Below are positions 42,993 to 52,235 of a DNA stretch of 64,000 nucleotides, one piece after another; position 1 is the first letter of the stretch, and each line of letters starts with the position of its first letter. Source of the stretch: Alteribacillus iranensis (GTDB taxonomy: Bacteria > Bacillota > Bacilli > Bacillales > Marinococcaceae); NCBI RefSeq assembly GCF_900113025.1, contig NZ_FONT01000005.1:1-64000 (forward strand), in the 5' to 3' direction. Made by a program: the position numbers and the translations under genes. Below the pieces are notes generated by a model. The model worked only from the letters and a program-made list of their open reading frames with translations. It was not told the DNA's origin and did no database searches.

Positions 42993-44132
42993 TTAAATTT
43001 CGGTTGTTTCCTCTCTCTTTTTCTCGTGGCCGTGGTTAAATATCCAATATGGTTCCAGCACTTTTTTCACGTGATTCAGCGTTTGAATAACCTTAGGGTC
43101 AAGCTCTCGTTCCGGCACAAGGTGAGGGTCTTCCCATTCTGAATCCACATTCATAAGCCCCTCTATTACTCCTAATGTAGCTACAGGTAAGTAATGTAAG
43201 CTGTAACCTCCTTCTTGCAATATAGCTAATTTCCCGTTTGAATACTCTTCCGCTAACTCCCGAATTTTCCTTCCCATGTAACGAAATCCTGAGCGTAAGA
43301 CCATCATTCTTGCAAGTGGGTCTAACGCATTGGCATCTTGCCCAGCAGACACTAAAATCAAGTCTGGCTGGTATTGCCGGATGACCGGTTCAATAACTTC
43401 TTCAAAAGTTAACATGTAGCCCTCATCACCCGTCAGCGGCGGCAATGGAATATTGATGTTGTATCCTTTTCCTTTTCCCTCTCCTATGTTTTCTAACTGC
43501 CCTGTATCTAGTGGAAAGTAAGCTTCTTCGTGTATCGATATAACAAGTATGTCATCGTTCTCATAAAAAATTTCTTCTGTTCCATTCCCGTGATGAACAT
43601 CCCAATCCAAGATAAGTACCTTTTTAGCTCCGTACGTTTCCCGAGCATAACTAGCTGCTACTGATGCGTTATTATAAAGACAAAACCCCATAGCCTGATT
43701 GCTTTCCGCATGATGACCCGGCGGTCGAATAAGAGCATATGCCTGGTCGATATCTCCCTCTCCTAAACAGACGTCAACTGCTTTCATGGCACCTCCAGCG
43801 GATAACCTGGCAATTTTTTCAGAGACGGGAATGGCATATGCTTCGGGTCCAATTTCTCGCACACCTTTTTCACAACAATCAACCACATGTTGGATATGCT
43901 CTTTTGTATGCACTCTTAGCAAATCTTTATCTTCTGCTTCATAAGGCACATAAGAAGTCATTTTTGAAGCCATACCTGTTTTTTCAAGCATCTCTTTTAT
44001 TACAACTGCACGTTTAGGATTTTCAAATTCAGGTGTGGCCCCCATCGTGTCACCATTTGAAAATGTGTAAATAAGATCACCGACATCATGTTCTAAATAT
44101 CGTTTATCCCAAATAAACCCTGTTTTTATCAT
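42993..44132 (-). CDS. HDAC-like deacetylase, probable acetylpolyamine amidohydrolase
   Basis: A 379-residue class II histone-deacetylase-family zinc hydrolase. The catalytic His pair lies in LIRPPGHHAES, zinc ligands in LDWDVHHGNGTEEIFY and the second Asp in SAGQDANALDPLARM; a Tyr-containing EGGYSLHYLP motif follows. In bacteria this family includes acetylpolyamine amidohydrolase and AcuC. The setting beside polyamine transport and three acetyltransferase-like genes favours acetylpolyamine as substrate. It has no clear sigma-54 promoter of its own; 44133-44235 between it and repeat A shows only weak A/T-rich signals. Confidence 0.85.
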   Translation of the reverse strand: MIKTGFIWDKRYLEHDVGDLIYTFSNGDTMGATPEFENPKRAVVIKEMLEKTGMASKMTSYVPYEAEDKDLLRVHTKEHIQHVVDCCEKGVREIGPEAYAIPVSEKIARLSAGGAMKAVDVCLGEGDIDQAYALIRPPGHHAESNQAMGFCLYNNASVAASYARETYGAKKVLILDWDVHHGNGTEEIFYENDDILVISIHEEAYFPLDTGQLENIGEGKGKGYNINIPLPPLTGDEGYMLTFEEVIEPVIRQYQPDLILVSAGQDANALDPLARMMVLRSGFRYMGRKIRELAEEYSNGKLAILQEGGYSLHYLPVATLGVIEGLMNVDSEWEDPHLVPERELDPKVIQTLNHVKKVLEPYWIFNHGHEKKREETTEI

Positions 44133-44235
44133 AACCTTTCCCCTCTCTTCACTACATTTAATTAGATAAATTTAGTTCAGCGCCAAGTCCTCTTAAAAAG
44201 CCATAAAATCTATACTTTTTGACGTTATATAGATG

Positions 44236-44500
44236 AGGCTGGGACAAAAGTATTTAAATGAAAGATAAATCCGAACAACTTATGTTGTCGCTTTGTCAAA
44301 ATACTTCGCTTTCCGCGGGCACGGCTTCAGCTTCCTCGGAAAGCGAAAACGGCTTTCCTGCGGGATCTTCAGCTCGTGCTGTTCCCGCTGGAGTCTACGT
44401 ATTTTGACTACGCTGATACACTGCGTTTATGAAACGGGTGACTCCTTCAACATGTGATCGTTCGTCTTTAGAGTTGACTATTCTAGTTTTGTCCCAGCCT
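44236..44500 (-). repeat. Structured repeat A, copy 3
   Basis: Outer arms AGGCTGGGACAAAA (44236-44249) and TTTTGTCCCAGCCT (44487-44500) pair. Inner arms TCAAAATAC (44296-44304) and GTATTTTGA (44399-44407) pair. Read on the minus strand, the core matches copy 1, but the inner stem is GCACG with CGTGC and the small hairpin GAAAGC with GCTTTC: changed on both sides compared with copy 1. The outer arms probably act as the terminator of the NhaC gene. Confidence 0.8.
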
Positions 44501-44509
44501 TATAAACCG

Positions 44510-45904
44510 TTACATCATAATTCCCAACACTAAATATCCTAAGGCAGCGATACCACCACTTAAAAGTACATAAGGCATTTGTGTAATAACATGAGTCATT
44601 GTATCGATACCTGCTCCTGTGGCAGAAAGTACAGTAGCATCCCCGTACGGACAGGCATGACTACCAAATGCTCCCGCAGATATAACAGCACCTAATGAGA
44701 GCCACATATTGGCATCTAGGGCTCCCGCTAATGGGATGATAATTGGCAATGTCACTGCGTATACTCCCCAGAAAGAACCAGTGGCGAACGCAACAAGCCC
44801 CATAGAAACAAAAGCCACAACGGGTAACATACTTGCACTCATTAACGGTTCCACTGTTTCAATAACAAATGCGGTTAAACCTAATTGCTCATTGGCATCG
44901 ACCAATATGAATGAAGCCACTACAATTCCGAGTGGGTATATCATCGGTCGAAATCCTTCTAATAAACTATCAAACAGTTCACTCACTTTCATCAAGCGCT
45001 GTACCATCAACATAACTAATGTGACGGCTACGGCGACCATTACCCCTTGAAGTAAATCAATTTCCGCATACCACGTATATCCTATGAGAACAATAATTGG
45101 AATGAGAAAGTTATATATTTTTGGTTTCGTTTTACCTGAAGAACCATCTCCTTGCTCAATAGAAGCTGCTACTTCATCATTTCCGAGCGAGGTATTACCC
45201 GATCCTTCCGGAACACAGATTCCAAGTTCCTCTGCTCTTATTTCTGCTTTTTTCATCGGACCAAGCTTCGGAATCACGCCTAAGATCGCTAGTAAGACAA
45301 CAATTAATGCTACCCATCCATAGAATATGAAAGGAATAACTTGTAAAAAAGCTGCTCCCCCCATGCCCGCTGCTGCTACTTCGTTACTTTCAAACAACCC
45401 TGAAACATATACCGCCCATGTGGATAATGGAACGAGAACACAAACAGGAGCAGCTGTAGAATCTACTACATACGCAAGAAACTCTCTCGATGTTTTAAAC
45501 TTATCAGTTATTTTTTGCATGGAGGTACTAACCGTCAATACATTTAAATAATCATCAATGAAAATCACGATGCCCATTAACCAAGTAATGAAAAGGGCTC
45601 CCTTTTTTGATTTGATTTTTGACGACACAAAATTCCCGAATGCTAGTGCTCCTCCTGATTTTACGAGCAATGAAATAAGCCCTCCAAATAGCAAAATAAC
45701 AAGAATGAGCCATCCGATGGTAGGGTCCCCCATCACTCCTAAAGATGAATTGACAAAAGCAGGGAAAAAGCTTTGTTGCTCTAAAAGTATAAACCCTATC
45801 AAAGATCCAAAGATTAATGATTCTAACGTTCGTCTTGTAATGAGTGCAAACACTAGGACACTTAAAGCTGGTATAAGACTAATCCACCCTGCATGTTCCA
45901 TCAT
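44510..45904 (-). CDS. NhaC-family transporter
   Basis: A 464-residue membrane protein with about 11-12 helices, from a different branch of the NhaC family than the 26833 gene. It has FIDDYLNVLTVSTSMQKITDKFKTSREFLAYVVDSTAAPVCVLVP and the C-terminal CPYGDATVLSATGAGIDTMTHVITQMPY. A hydrophilic loop (about residues 215-255) is rich in Gly, Ser and Glu. It lies divergent to the sigma-54 activator and behind a -24/-12 promoter at 45946. That suggests it carries a polyamine-related metabolite, although ion exchange is equally within the family. Confidence 0.83.
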   Translation of the reverse strand: MMEHAGWISLIPALSVLVFALITRRTLESLIFGSLIGFILLEQQSFFPAFVNSSLGVMGDPTIGWLILVILLFGGLISLLVKSGGALAFGNFVSSKIKSKKGALFITWLMGIVIFIDDYLNVLTVSTSMQKITDKFKTSREFLAYVVDSTAAPVCVLVPLSTWAVYVSGLFESNEVAAAGMGGAAFLQVIPFIFYGWVALIVVLLAILGVIPKLGPMKKAEIRAEELGICVPEGSGNTSLGNDEVAASIEQGDGSSGKTKPKIYNFLIPIIVLIGYTWYAEIDLLQGVMVAVAVTLVMLMVQRLMKVSELFDSLLEGFRPMIYPLGIVVASFILVDANEQLGLTAFVIETVEPLMSASMLPVVAFVSMGLVAFATGSFWGVYAVTLPIIIPLAGALDANMWLSLGAVISAGAFGSHACPYGDATVLSATGAGIDTMTHVITQMPYVLLSGGIAALGYLVLGIMM

Positions 45905-45945
45905 AATCCCCCCCTTAATTTTTCATTGTATGCGTTTACAATGTT

Positions 45946-45960
45946 GCAATTTTCATTCCA
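45946..45960 (-). promoter_or_regulatory. Sigma-54 (-24/-12) promoter of the NhaC-family gene
   Basis: On the minus strand: TGGAAT-GAAAA-TTGC. The GG and GC pairs have the right spacing, though the -24 box is less perfect than at 29037. Confidence 0.65.
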
Positions 45961-46130
45961 TTCTATAATTTTCCGAATTAAGGCTATATTGACGGTTTTA
46001 AGAAAGGTAACTTATTATTTATTCCATGCGGTTTCGTATAATCTATTACTTATTGCATAAATCCTGATTTTTTATGTGAAAACCATATTATTCCTAGGTT
46101 TCTTCTCTAATATTTTCTATGTTCAGATAA

Positions 46131-46154
46131 TATTTATGCTTTATTGCATATATT
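46131..46154. promoter_or_regulatory. Candidate activator-binding palindrome at the regulator promoter
   Basis: TATTTATGCT-TTAT-TGCATATATT has the arm and spacer layout of the 42755 palindrome, with eight of ten arm positions paired. A lone half-site TGCATAAAT is at 46054-46062. The palindrome sits 40-65 bases before the regulator start, so it could serve both activation of the divergent NhaC gene and autoregulation. Confidence 0.45.
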
Positions 46155-46197
46155 ATGCTATGATAGAAACACAACTCACTGTGAGGGAGGGATTTTC

Positions 46198-48330
46198 GTG
46201 TCTACATTAATTAAAGATAAACTTCATCCTCTCTTCACTATTTCTATCTCACCCGAAGAAGAAAATTGGAGAGAACGTTTAAAGGAAGAACCCAGCCCAT
46301 TCCTATTTATAGAAAAAAACAATAAGATTCAGTCTTATATTTATTTGCGCGACACCAATTGGGAGCATATTGATGACATCACGATTGAGGATTTATTAAA
46401 CCATTCTCACTCCTTGCAAAACGTCGGTGTGATTAATAAAACTCAAACTGTCATCCCCCCTTCTTTCATTTTTCGAATTCTCGGTGAACCTCTTGCATTA
46501 GTGAAAGACGATGAGGGAGCATACTGTGGTTACATCCGACGCGAAGACCTTTTAGTAGAATTATTGAGGCTCGAAGATGACAATACGAACTTGCTAAAAG
46601 TTATGCTATCCTCCATTCCAATGGGGTTATTTATTACTGATAATGAAGGGATTATTGTAAACTCCAACGAAGCAGGGATGAGGATGATCAAATCATCTCT
46701 TCAAAATGTAGAGGGCAGTCCGGCTGCTGAGTGGTTTAACGGGGACCATATCGAGAAGGTTTTAGCCACTCACAAAAAAATATTAAACCAGATTCAAATC
46801 GAAGGGGAAGCCGGCGTACTCGTCGATTATATTCCAATTATGGACTCAAAAGACAACCTCGACGGCATCATGATAGTTGTTCAAGATCTTCCCAAAGTAG
46901 AAGAAATGGCCATGGAAATTGAATACGTCAAAAATTTGAATGCTGATTTAAATGCTATTCTCTCTTCCATGTATGATGAGATTATCGTCGTAAATGACAA
47001 AGGGGAAATACTCCGCTACAATGATAACTTCATTGCCGGTGTAAAAAATGATAATGTAAAAAATCTCGTCGGCCATAATTTATTTGAACTTGAAGATCAT
47101 GGCTTTTTTAATCCATCGATCATGAGATTAGTGTTAGAACGACGGGAAAAGGTCTCTATTGTCCAAGAAACAGAACACGGAAAAAACATCCTTGCGGTTG
47201 GCAACCCAGTTTTTGATGAAAATGACAATATACACCGGATCGTTATTGCCTTGCGTGATATTACAGAAACAACTAAATTAAAATCTGAATTAAATGAAAC
47301 AAGAAAATTAACGAAAAGATATAAGGAAGAACTAGAAAGCTTGCGAAACCTTGAACATTCCTCTAAGGAAATTGTTTATTGCAGCCCCGCCATGGAACAA
47401 GTCATGGCTAAAGTAAAAAAGCTGGCTGAATTTCACTCCACCGTATTAATTCTCGGCGAGTCAGGAGTTGGAAAAGAATTAATCGCCCAATCTATTCATA
47501 AGCATGGGCTGCGTGCAGACAAACCATTCCTCTCTATAAATTGCGGTGCTATTCCAGAAAATTTATTGGAGAGTGAATTGTTCGGATATACGAAAGGTGC
47601 TTTTACGGGAGCGGATACACAAGGTAAGAAAGGTTATTTTCAACAAGCTGATGGAGGAGTCCTTGTTTTAGACGAAATCGGGGAAATTTCCCAGCAATTA
47701 CAAATTAAATTACTCCGGGTATTACAGGAAGGAGAAGTTCTCCCAGTAGGAAGTTCTGTACCTGCGCCTGTTGACGTTCAAATCATTGCGTCAACAAACA
47801 AAGACTTAGAAAAAATGGTTCGGGAAGGTACATTCCGAGAAGACCTATATTATCGCATCAATGTCATACCAATTGTTGTTCCTCCATTGCGAGACCGATC
47901 AGAAGATATACCACTGCTTGCTTATCATTTCCTGCAGCAGCTAAACGTGAAATACGGGAAAGAGTATTATTTTTCCCCAGATGCACTTAACTTATTGGAG
48001 GTATATTCATGGCCTGGTAACATAAGAGAGTTACAAAACATTATAGAGCGCCTCGTGGTAACAGCTGAGGATCAAGTTATTTCTGCTGAATTCGTACGAC
48101 CGCTGCTTAAACTTGGAGATAGCGGAAAACATAAACCTATTATCACTGACATCATTCCTTTTCAAGAAGCACAGGAATCAACGGAAGAACAATTAATATT
48201 ATTGGCTATGGAAAAATACAAAACTACTACAAAAGCAGCCCAGGCTTTAAAAATCAGTCAATCGGCTGTAAGCAGGAAGTATAATAAAATATTGAAGAAA
48301 CAGAATCAACTTCACGTTAATGAATCCTAG
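46198..48330 (+). CDS. Sigma-54-dependent transcriptional activator with PAS domains
   Basis: A 710-residue enhancer-binding protein. The N-terminal 130 residues resemble a degenerate CBS pair (PLALVKDDEGAYCGYIRREDLL). Two PAS domains follow at about 132-235 and 257-365, then a sigma-54 AAA+ domain with Walker A GESGVGKE (about 420), the sigma-contacting GAFTGA loop (about 468) and Walker B LVLDEIGE. A Fis-type helix-turn-helix ends it (about 675-695). GTG 46198 follows GAGGGAGGG; an earlier in-frame TTG at 46144 lacks a site. As the only such regulator here, it probably activates the four -24/-12 promoters of the polyamine cluster. Its signal may be a polyamine sensed by the N-terminal domains. 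Confidence 0.9.
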   Translation: MSTLIKDKLHPLFTISISPEEENWRERLKEEPSPFLFIEKNNKIQSYIYLRDTNWEHIDDITIEDLLNHSHSLQNVGVINKTQTVIPPSFIFRILGEPLALVKDDEGAYCGYIRREDLLVELLRLEDDNTNLLKVMLSSIPMGLFITDNEGIIVNSNEAGMRMIKSSLQNVEGSPAAEWFNGDHIEKVLATHKKILNQIQIEGEAGVLVDYIPIMDSKDNLDGIMIVVQDLPKVEEMAMEIEYVKNLNADLNAILSSMYDEIIVVNDKGEILRYNDNFIAGVKNDNVKNLVGHNLFELEDHGFFNPSIMRLVLERREKVSIVQETEHGKNILAVGNPVFDENDNIHRIVIALRDITETTKLKSELNETRKLTKRYKEELESLRNLEHSSKEIVYCSPAMEQVMAKVKKLAEFHSTVLILGESGVGKELIAQSIHKHGLRADKPFLSINCGAIPENLLESELFGYTKGAFTGADTQGKKGYFQQADGGVLVLDEIGEISQQLQIKLLRVLQEGEVLPVGSSVPAPVDVQIIASTNKDLEKMVREGTFREDLYYRINVIPIVVPPLRDRSEDIPLLAYHFLQQLNVKYGKEYYFSPDALNLLEVYSWPGNIRELQNIIERLVVTAEDQVISAEFVRPLLKLGDSGKHKPIITDIIPFQEAQESTEEQLILLAMEKYKTTTKAAQALKISQSAVSRKYNKILKKQNQLHVNES

Positions 48331-48456
48331 TATAGTTACTTGTCATTACAAGGGGCTGTGTGCCGGGGGAATCCTTACCACTTGGAACCAGTATTAATCT
48401 GCGGCATATTCGAACATAAAGAGCTGCCCTAGGTGAGAACAAACCTGCCAGCATCG

Positions 48457-48505
48457 AAAAAGGCTGTCACAAGATCATTTTTATGACCTTTTAGACAGCC
48501 TTTCT
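48457..48505. terminator. Terminator between convergent genes
   Basis: AAAAAGGCTGTC pairs with GACAGCCTTT through a long loop, with T-rich sequence beyond. It serves the activator gene and possibly the converging gene at 48511. Confidence 0.75.
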
Positions 48506-48510
48506 TCTTC

Positions 48511-48909
48511 TTAATTCTTTACTTTTTTTCTGTACAGCTCGTATATTTCCTGAAATGTCTCAGGATCTGTTTCGTAAAGTCTTTCTTTCAATGCTTTATC
48601 GAATAATTTGCGATACCCTTCTCTCTTCACATGTTCTATCAATTGCTCTACTTCTGGATGGTAGTGATAAGGCAATTGATCTAACGTCTCTTCCGGATAT
48701 TGCAGCATTTCATCTGTGTACGTGTGCATGCGGTCGATGCTAAGCGTATAACCGTATAAATTCACTTCTTCGATAATAGCCGTCCGTCCTCTATGCTTCA
48801 TCATGCGATGAGAAAATACATCACTTGTCCCGTTTCCTTCATTATAATAATTCACATTAACCACTAGGTCAGGTTTCACCTGAACTAGGTCACCTTTTTT
48901 GAATTTCAT
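48511..48909 (-). CDS. Hypothetical protein with SH3-like start and IDEAL-like end
   Basis: A 132-residue soluble protein. The N-terminal KFKKGDLVQVKPDL...HRGRTAIIEEV looks like a small SH3/KOW-type beta domain. The C-terminal LFDKALKERLYETDPETFQEIYELYRK resembles the IDEAL domain of Bacillus proteins such as YpiB. The middle is rich in Tyr, His and Glu. The start ATG 48909 has only a weak GAGGCG ahead. I cannot assign a function. Confidence 0.7.
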   Translation of the reverse strand: MKFKKGDLVQVKPDLVVNVNYYNEGNGTSDVFSHRMMKHRGRTAIIEEVNLYGYTLSIDRMHTYTDEMLQYPEETLDQLPYHYHPEVEQLIEHVKREGYRKLFDKALKERLYETDPETFQEIYELYRKKVKN

Positions 48910-49193
48910 GATGATCGCCTCACTTCCGTTACCTATTTTCCATCATTTTTTGTTATTTAAACATCTTATCCAAAAACTCGACAAAGTTGTCGGCGTTTTG
49001 TCTACATAATTTCATCTTTCATGGCATCTTTTACCCTCTGCCTATGAATTAAAACTTCCGCTTTACCGATATTTAAATTCAATGAATTAAAAATAAAACC
49101 TAACGAAAGTGAGAAAGACAGTCTTGGTTGAGCGGGAAGAAGAAGTGATTATCGAACGCTTCTTGACATTTAGAGTTTTTCGTCCGTCGTTTA

Positions 49194-50351
49194 CTAACGG
49201 TTCCTTTTTTTATCGTTTATTCGATGATAAAAATAAGTGCGGATGACTTGTTCTGCTGTGTAGATTAAGAGTTCATCTGTTCTGTTCATGGACTGTTGCA
49301 AGGATAATGGTTGATTAATAATACTGTGGACACTGACTACACCAAATGGATACAGTTTTTCGATCCCTTCTCCTACAGAACCCGCCAAAATAACTGTTGG
49401 TACTCCTTGTTTATTCGCTTCTTGAGCTGCCCCCATCGGCGTTTTACCTGCAGCAGTCTGAACATCGACTTGACCTTCCCCCGTAACGAGTAAATCAGCT
49501 CCCTCCAATGCTTCAGACAGTTTAGTGTATTTGATGACCACATCAATTCCCCGTCTCATCTCTGCGTCAAAAAAAGCTTTAAAAGCCCCTCCAATACCTC
49601 CAGCGGCACCTGCACCTGGAAGATCATGAAGACGCACACCTGTTGTTTTTTCAATATTGTCTGCCCAGTGAGCCAAATTAGCGTCTAACTCTTGTACTTG
49701 TCTGAGGCTTGCTCCCTTTTGAGGACCAAATACGTAAGAAGCTCCTTCCGTACCAATTAGAGGGCTCTCGACATCCGATGCTATAAGAAATGTACAATTC
49801 CTAATTCTTTTATCAAGAGAGGTAGCGTCAATAGTATTCAGATCCGCTAAGCAAGCTCCTCCGAAACCAATGTCTTTTCCTTCTCTGTCCAACAGGCGTG
49901 CCCCAAGTGCCTGAAGCATACCGGCTCCTCCGTCATTCGTAGCGGATCCTCCTAACGCCAAGATAAAGGAGGTATACCCTTGATCTAAAGCATGTTTTAT
50001 TAATTCACCCGTCCCGTATGTCGTTGCTTTCATAGGATCTAGCTTGTCTTGAGGAACTAAATATAAACCGGATGCTTCCGCCATTTCAATAACACAAGTT
50101 TTTCGATCACCTAATATTCCGTAGGACGCGCTGACACTCTCCCCTAAAGGACCAGTCACTTCAATGCTTTTTTTCTCTCCTCCAGTAGCGGTGATCATAG
50201 TATCCATCGTTCCTTCGCCGCCATCCGCAAGAGGGAGAAGTAGCGTATTGGCATCGGGAAACACCTTCTTTATGCCAGTTTCAATGGAAACAGAAACCTC
50301 TTTTGCACTTAAACTTCCTTTAAATGAATCTGGTGCTACGATAATTTTCAT
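49194..50351 (-). CDS. glxK: Glycerate kinase, GarK/GlxK family
   Basis: A 385-residue kinase that phosphorylates D-glycerate, feeding it to lower glycolysis. Family motifs are IVAPDSFKGSLSAKEV at the start, LPLADGGEGTMDTM, ALGGSATNDGGAGMLQALG (about residues 125-145) and LLVTGEGQVDVQTAAGK. GGGGG precedes ATG 50351. No glyoxylate carboligase or tartronate reductase gene is nearby, so it stands alone. The 284 bases to its left (48910-49193) hold no supported gene. Confidence 0.92.
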   Translation of the reverse strand: MKIIVAPDSFKGSLSAKEVSVSIETGIKKVFPDANTLLLPLADGGEGTMDTMITATGGEKKSIEVTGPLGESVSASYGILGDRKTCVIEMAEASGLYLVPQDKLDPMKATTYGTGELIKHALDQGYTSFILALGGSATNDGGAGMLQALGARLLDREGKDIGFGGACLADLNTIDATSLDKRIRNCTFLIASDVESPLIGTEGASYVFGPQKGASLRQVQELDANLAHWADNIEKTTGVRLHDLPGAGAAGGIGGAFKAFFDAEMRRGIDVVIKYTKLSEALEGADLLVTGEGQVDVQTAAGKTPMGAAQEANKQGVPTVILAGSVGEGIEKLYPFGVVSVHSIINQPLSLQQSMNRTDELLIYTAEQVIRTYFYHRINDKKRNR

Positions 50352-50452
50352 AAGAACCCCCTTATGTAAAACGCAGTTTACAGCAAGTATATCAGATGAT
50401 TTTTATACTTCTTACTTTTAAAACAGCCCAGCTAAAACTTTCTATTCATTAA

Positions 50453-50488
50453 AAAAGCTGTCCTTAGAATACTCCAAGGACAGCTTTT
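50453..50488 (-). terminator. Terminator of bioY2-bioB
   Basis: AAAAGCTGTCCTT pairs with AAGGACAGCTTTT around ten bases, with a T run on the minus strand. Confidence 0.92.
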
Positions 50489-50500
50489 CAAAATTAAAAG

Positions 50501-51496
50501 TTAGACAGTACTTTCCGCTATTTCATAATCCACCTCAAAGCCCATGTCTTTTAACATTTGGTGATCTTTCGTCCCTTCTTGTCCGCCCGTTGTAAGATAA
50601 TCACCAATGAAAATGGAGTTCGCTGCATAAAGACCCATTGGCTGTAAAGAACGTAAATTTACTTCTCTTCCTCCTGAAATTCTTATTTCTTTTGTTGGAT
50701 TAATATATCGAAACAAAGCTAACACTTTCAAACAGTAAGAAGGAGTCAATTCATCCGTTCCTTCGAGAAGAGTCCCATCAATAGCATGCAGGAAATTTAC
50801 CGGAATGGAGTCTGCATCAAGCTCTCTGAGTGACTTTGCCATTTGAACAACATCTTTCTTGGTTTCTTTCATTCCTACAATTATCCCAGAGCATGGTGAA
50901 ATTCCGGCAGATTTCGCTTTCTTTACTGTATGAACACGATCCTCATACGAATGACTGGTCGTTATGTTATCATGGTGGTTTTCAGATGTGTTTATATTGT
51001 GATTATACCGGTCTACCCCCGCTTTTTTTAGTTCCTTTGCCTGTTCAGGTGATAAAATGCCTAAACAAGCACAAATTTTCATATCAAACTTTTCTTTAAT
51101 CTCTTTCACTGCAGTGGTAACTGTTTGCAACTCACGATTCGTTGGTCCTCTACCGCTAGCCACAATACAGTACGTGCCCGACTTCAGACGGTGCGCTCGT
51201 TCAGCCCCCATAACAATAGAGTCCTTATCCATCATTCGGTATTTCTCAATAGGAGCCGTAGAGTCGCGCGACTGTGAACAGTAACCGCAATTTTCTGAGC
51301 ATGCCCCTGATTTTGTATTTATTATCATATTTAATTTCACTTTATTGCCGTAATAGTATTTTCTTATTTGGTAAGCCCCATTTAACAATTGTAGCAATTC
51401 TTCATCTGGACTGTTTAATATCGTTAATGCTTCGTTATCCGATAATTGGTAACCTTCAATAACTTTTTGTGCTAAGTGATCCCAATAACTCATCAT
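50501..51496 (-). CDS. bioB: Biotin synthase
   Basis: A 331-residue radical SAM enzyme that inserts sulfur into dethiobiotin. The SAM cluster motif is CSENCGYCSQ (about residues 64-73). The Fe-S and substrate motifs SGRGPTNRE, YNHNINTSENHHDNI and GGREVNLRSLQP follow. AAGGAGG precedes two adjacent ATGs (51496 and 51493); the first is used here. It follows bioY2 by 13 bases in one biotin-regulated unit. No other biotin synthesis gene is in the window, so it may salvage imported dethiobiotin or work with genes elsewhere. Confidence 0.95.
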   Translation of the reverse strand: MMSYWDHLAQKVIEGYQLSDNEALTILNSPDEELLQLLNGAYQIRKYYYGNKVKLNMIINTKSGACSENCGYCSQSRDSTAPIEKYRMMDKDSIVMGAERAHRLKSGTYCIVASGRGPTNRELQTVTTAVKEIKEKFDMKICACLGILSPEQAKELKKAGVDRYNHNINTSENHHDNITTSHSYEDRVHTVKKAKSAGISPCSGIIVGMKETKKDVVQMAKSLRELDADSIPVNFLHAIDGTLLEGTDELTPSYCLKVLALFRYINPTKEIRISGGREVNLRSLQPMGLYAANSIFIGDYLTTGGQEGTKDHQMLKDMGFEVDYEIAESTV

Positions 51497-51509
51497 TTTC
51501 TCCTCCTTA

Positions 51510-52109
51510 TTAAGCTGCATCTTGCTTTCGACTCATTATCCCTTTGATAGCCGGTATACTGTGGAGGCGATAAGCAAACAATCCCGCTAACACTGTGATT
51601 ACAACGTCTTTAGGCAATGGAACCAGCATCCATAACCAAACTAGCGTATATGTAAGATTCTCCGGAGCCTCGAACCAAAACTGGTAAGCAATATACATCC
51701 AATTTGTTCCAAGAATGTAGTTAACTAACATTCCTGCTAGTGCTGCAAGAACATAATTCCATCTGCTCCTTTTGTATTCGATTATTTTACCTGCTACAAA
51801 AGCAACTAAAATGAAAGACCATATGAACCCGAATGTAGGCGAAATAAGTGCCGACATACCTCCCTTAAACTGAGCAAATAATGGGACGCCAGCTAACCCT
51901 ACTACCATGTATACGAACATAGAAAATGCTCCCAGCCTGCTTCCTAGAATAAGCCCTGCTAAAATAGCAAAGAAGGTTTGCAGAGTGATGGGAACACCCC
52001 CTATTACCATAAAGGGGATGAGTGATGTTATATTCGCCCCTATGGCTGTAAGGGCAACAAATAAAGCTCCTAATGCAAGGTGGAGCGGTGACCATTTTCT
52101 GCGATTCAT
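51510..52109 (-). CDS. bioY: Biotin transporter BioY (copy 2)
   Basis: A 199-residue, six-helix BioY protein with ITSLIPFMVIGGVPITLQTFFAILAG, VGLAGVPLFAQFKGG and the central LGTNWMY. It differs enough from copy 1 to be a different BioY subtype. GGAGGTG precedes ATG 52109, and a BirA box lies about 30 bases upstream. Coupling with bioB suggests import of biotin or dethiobiotin when biotin is scarce. Confidence 0.92.
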   Translation of the reverse strand: MNRRKWSPLHLALGALFVALTAIGANITSLIPFMVIGGVPITLQTFFAILAGLILGSRLGAFSMFVYMVVGLAGVPLFAQFKGGMSALISPTFGFIWSFILVAFVAGKIIEYKRSRWNYVLAALAGMLVNYILGTNWMYIAYQFWFEAPENLTYTLVWLWMLVPLPKDVVITVLAGLFAYRLHSIPAIKGIMSRKQDAA

Positions 52110-52139
52110 TTTAACACCTCCTTTTATTATTGTTTTATC

Positions 52140-52166
52140 GTTAACTTATTTTAAAAATATGTTAAC
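52140..52166 (-). promoter_or_regulatory. BirA operator of bioY2-bioB
   Basis: GTTAAC-N15-GTTAAC, identical in half-sites and spacing to the box at 26685-26711. Confidence 0.82.
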
Positions 52167-52235
52167 ATATTTTGTACAAATGAGCAATTTACTTATAGAG
52201 AGTACCATTTCTATATTTTTTAAGGCTCAACTTCA

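Noticed and set aside
44133-44235. Fifth sigma-54 promoter in front of the deacetylase gene
   Set aside because: No GG-N10-GC arrangement of adequate quality is present on the minus strand in this interval.
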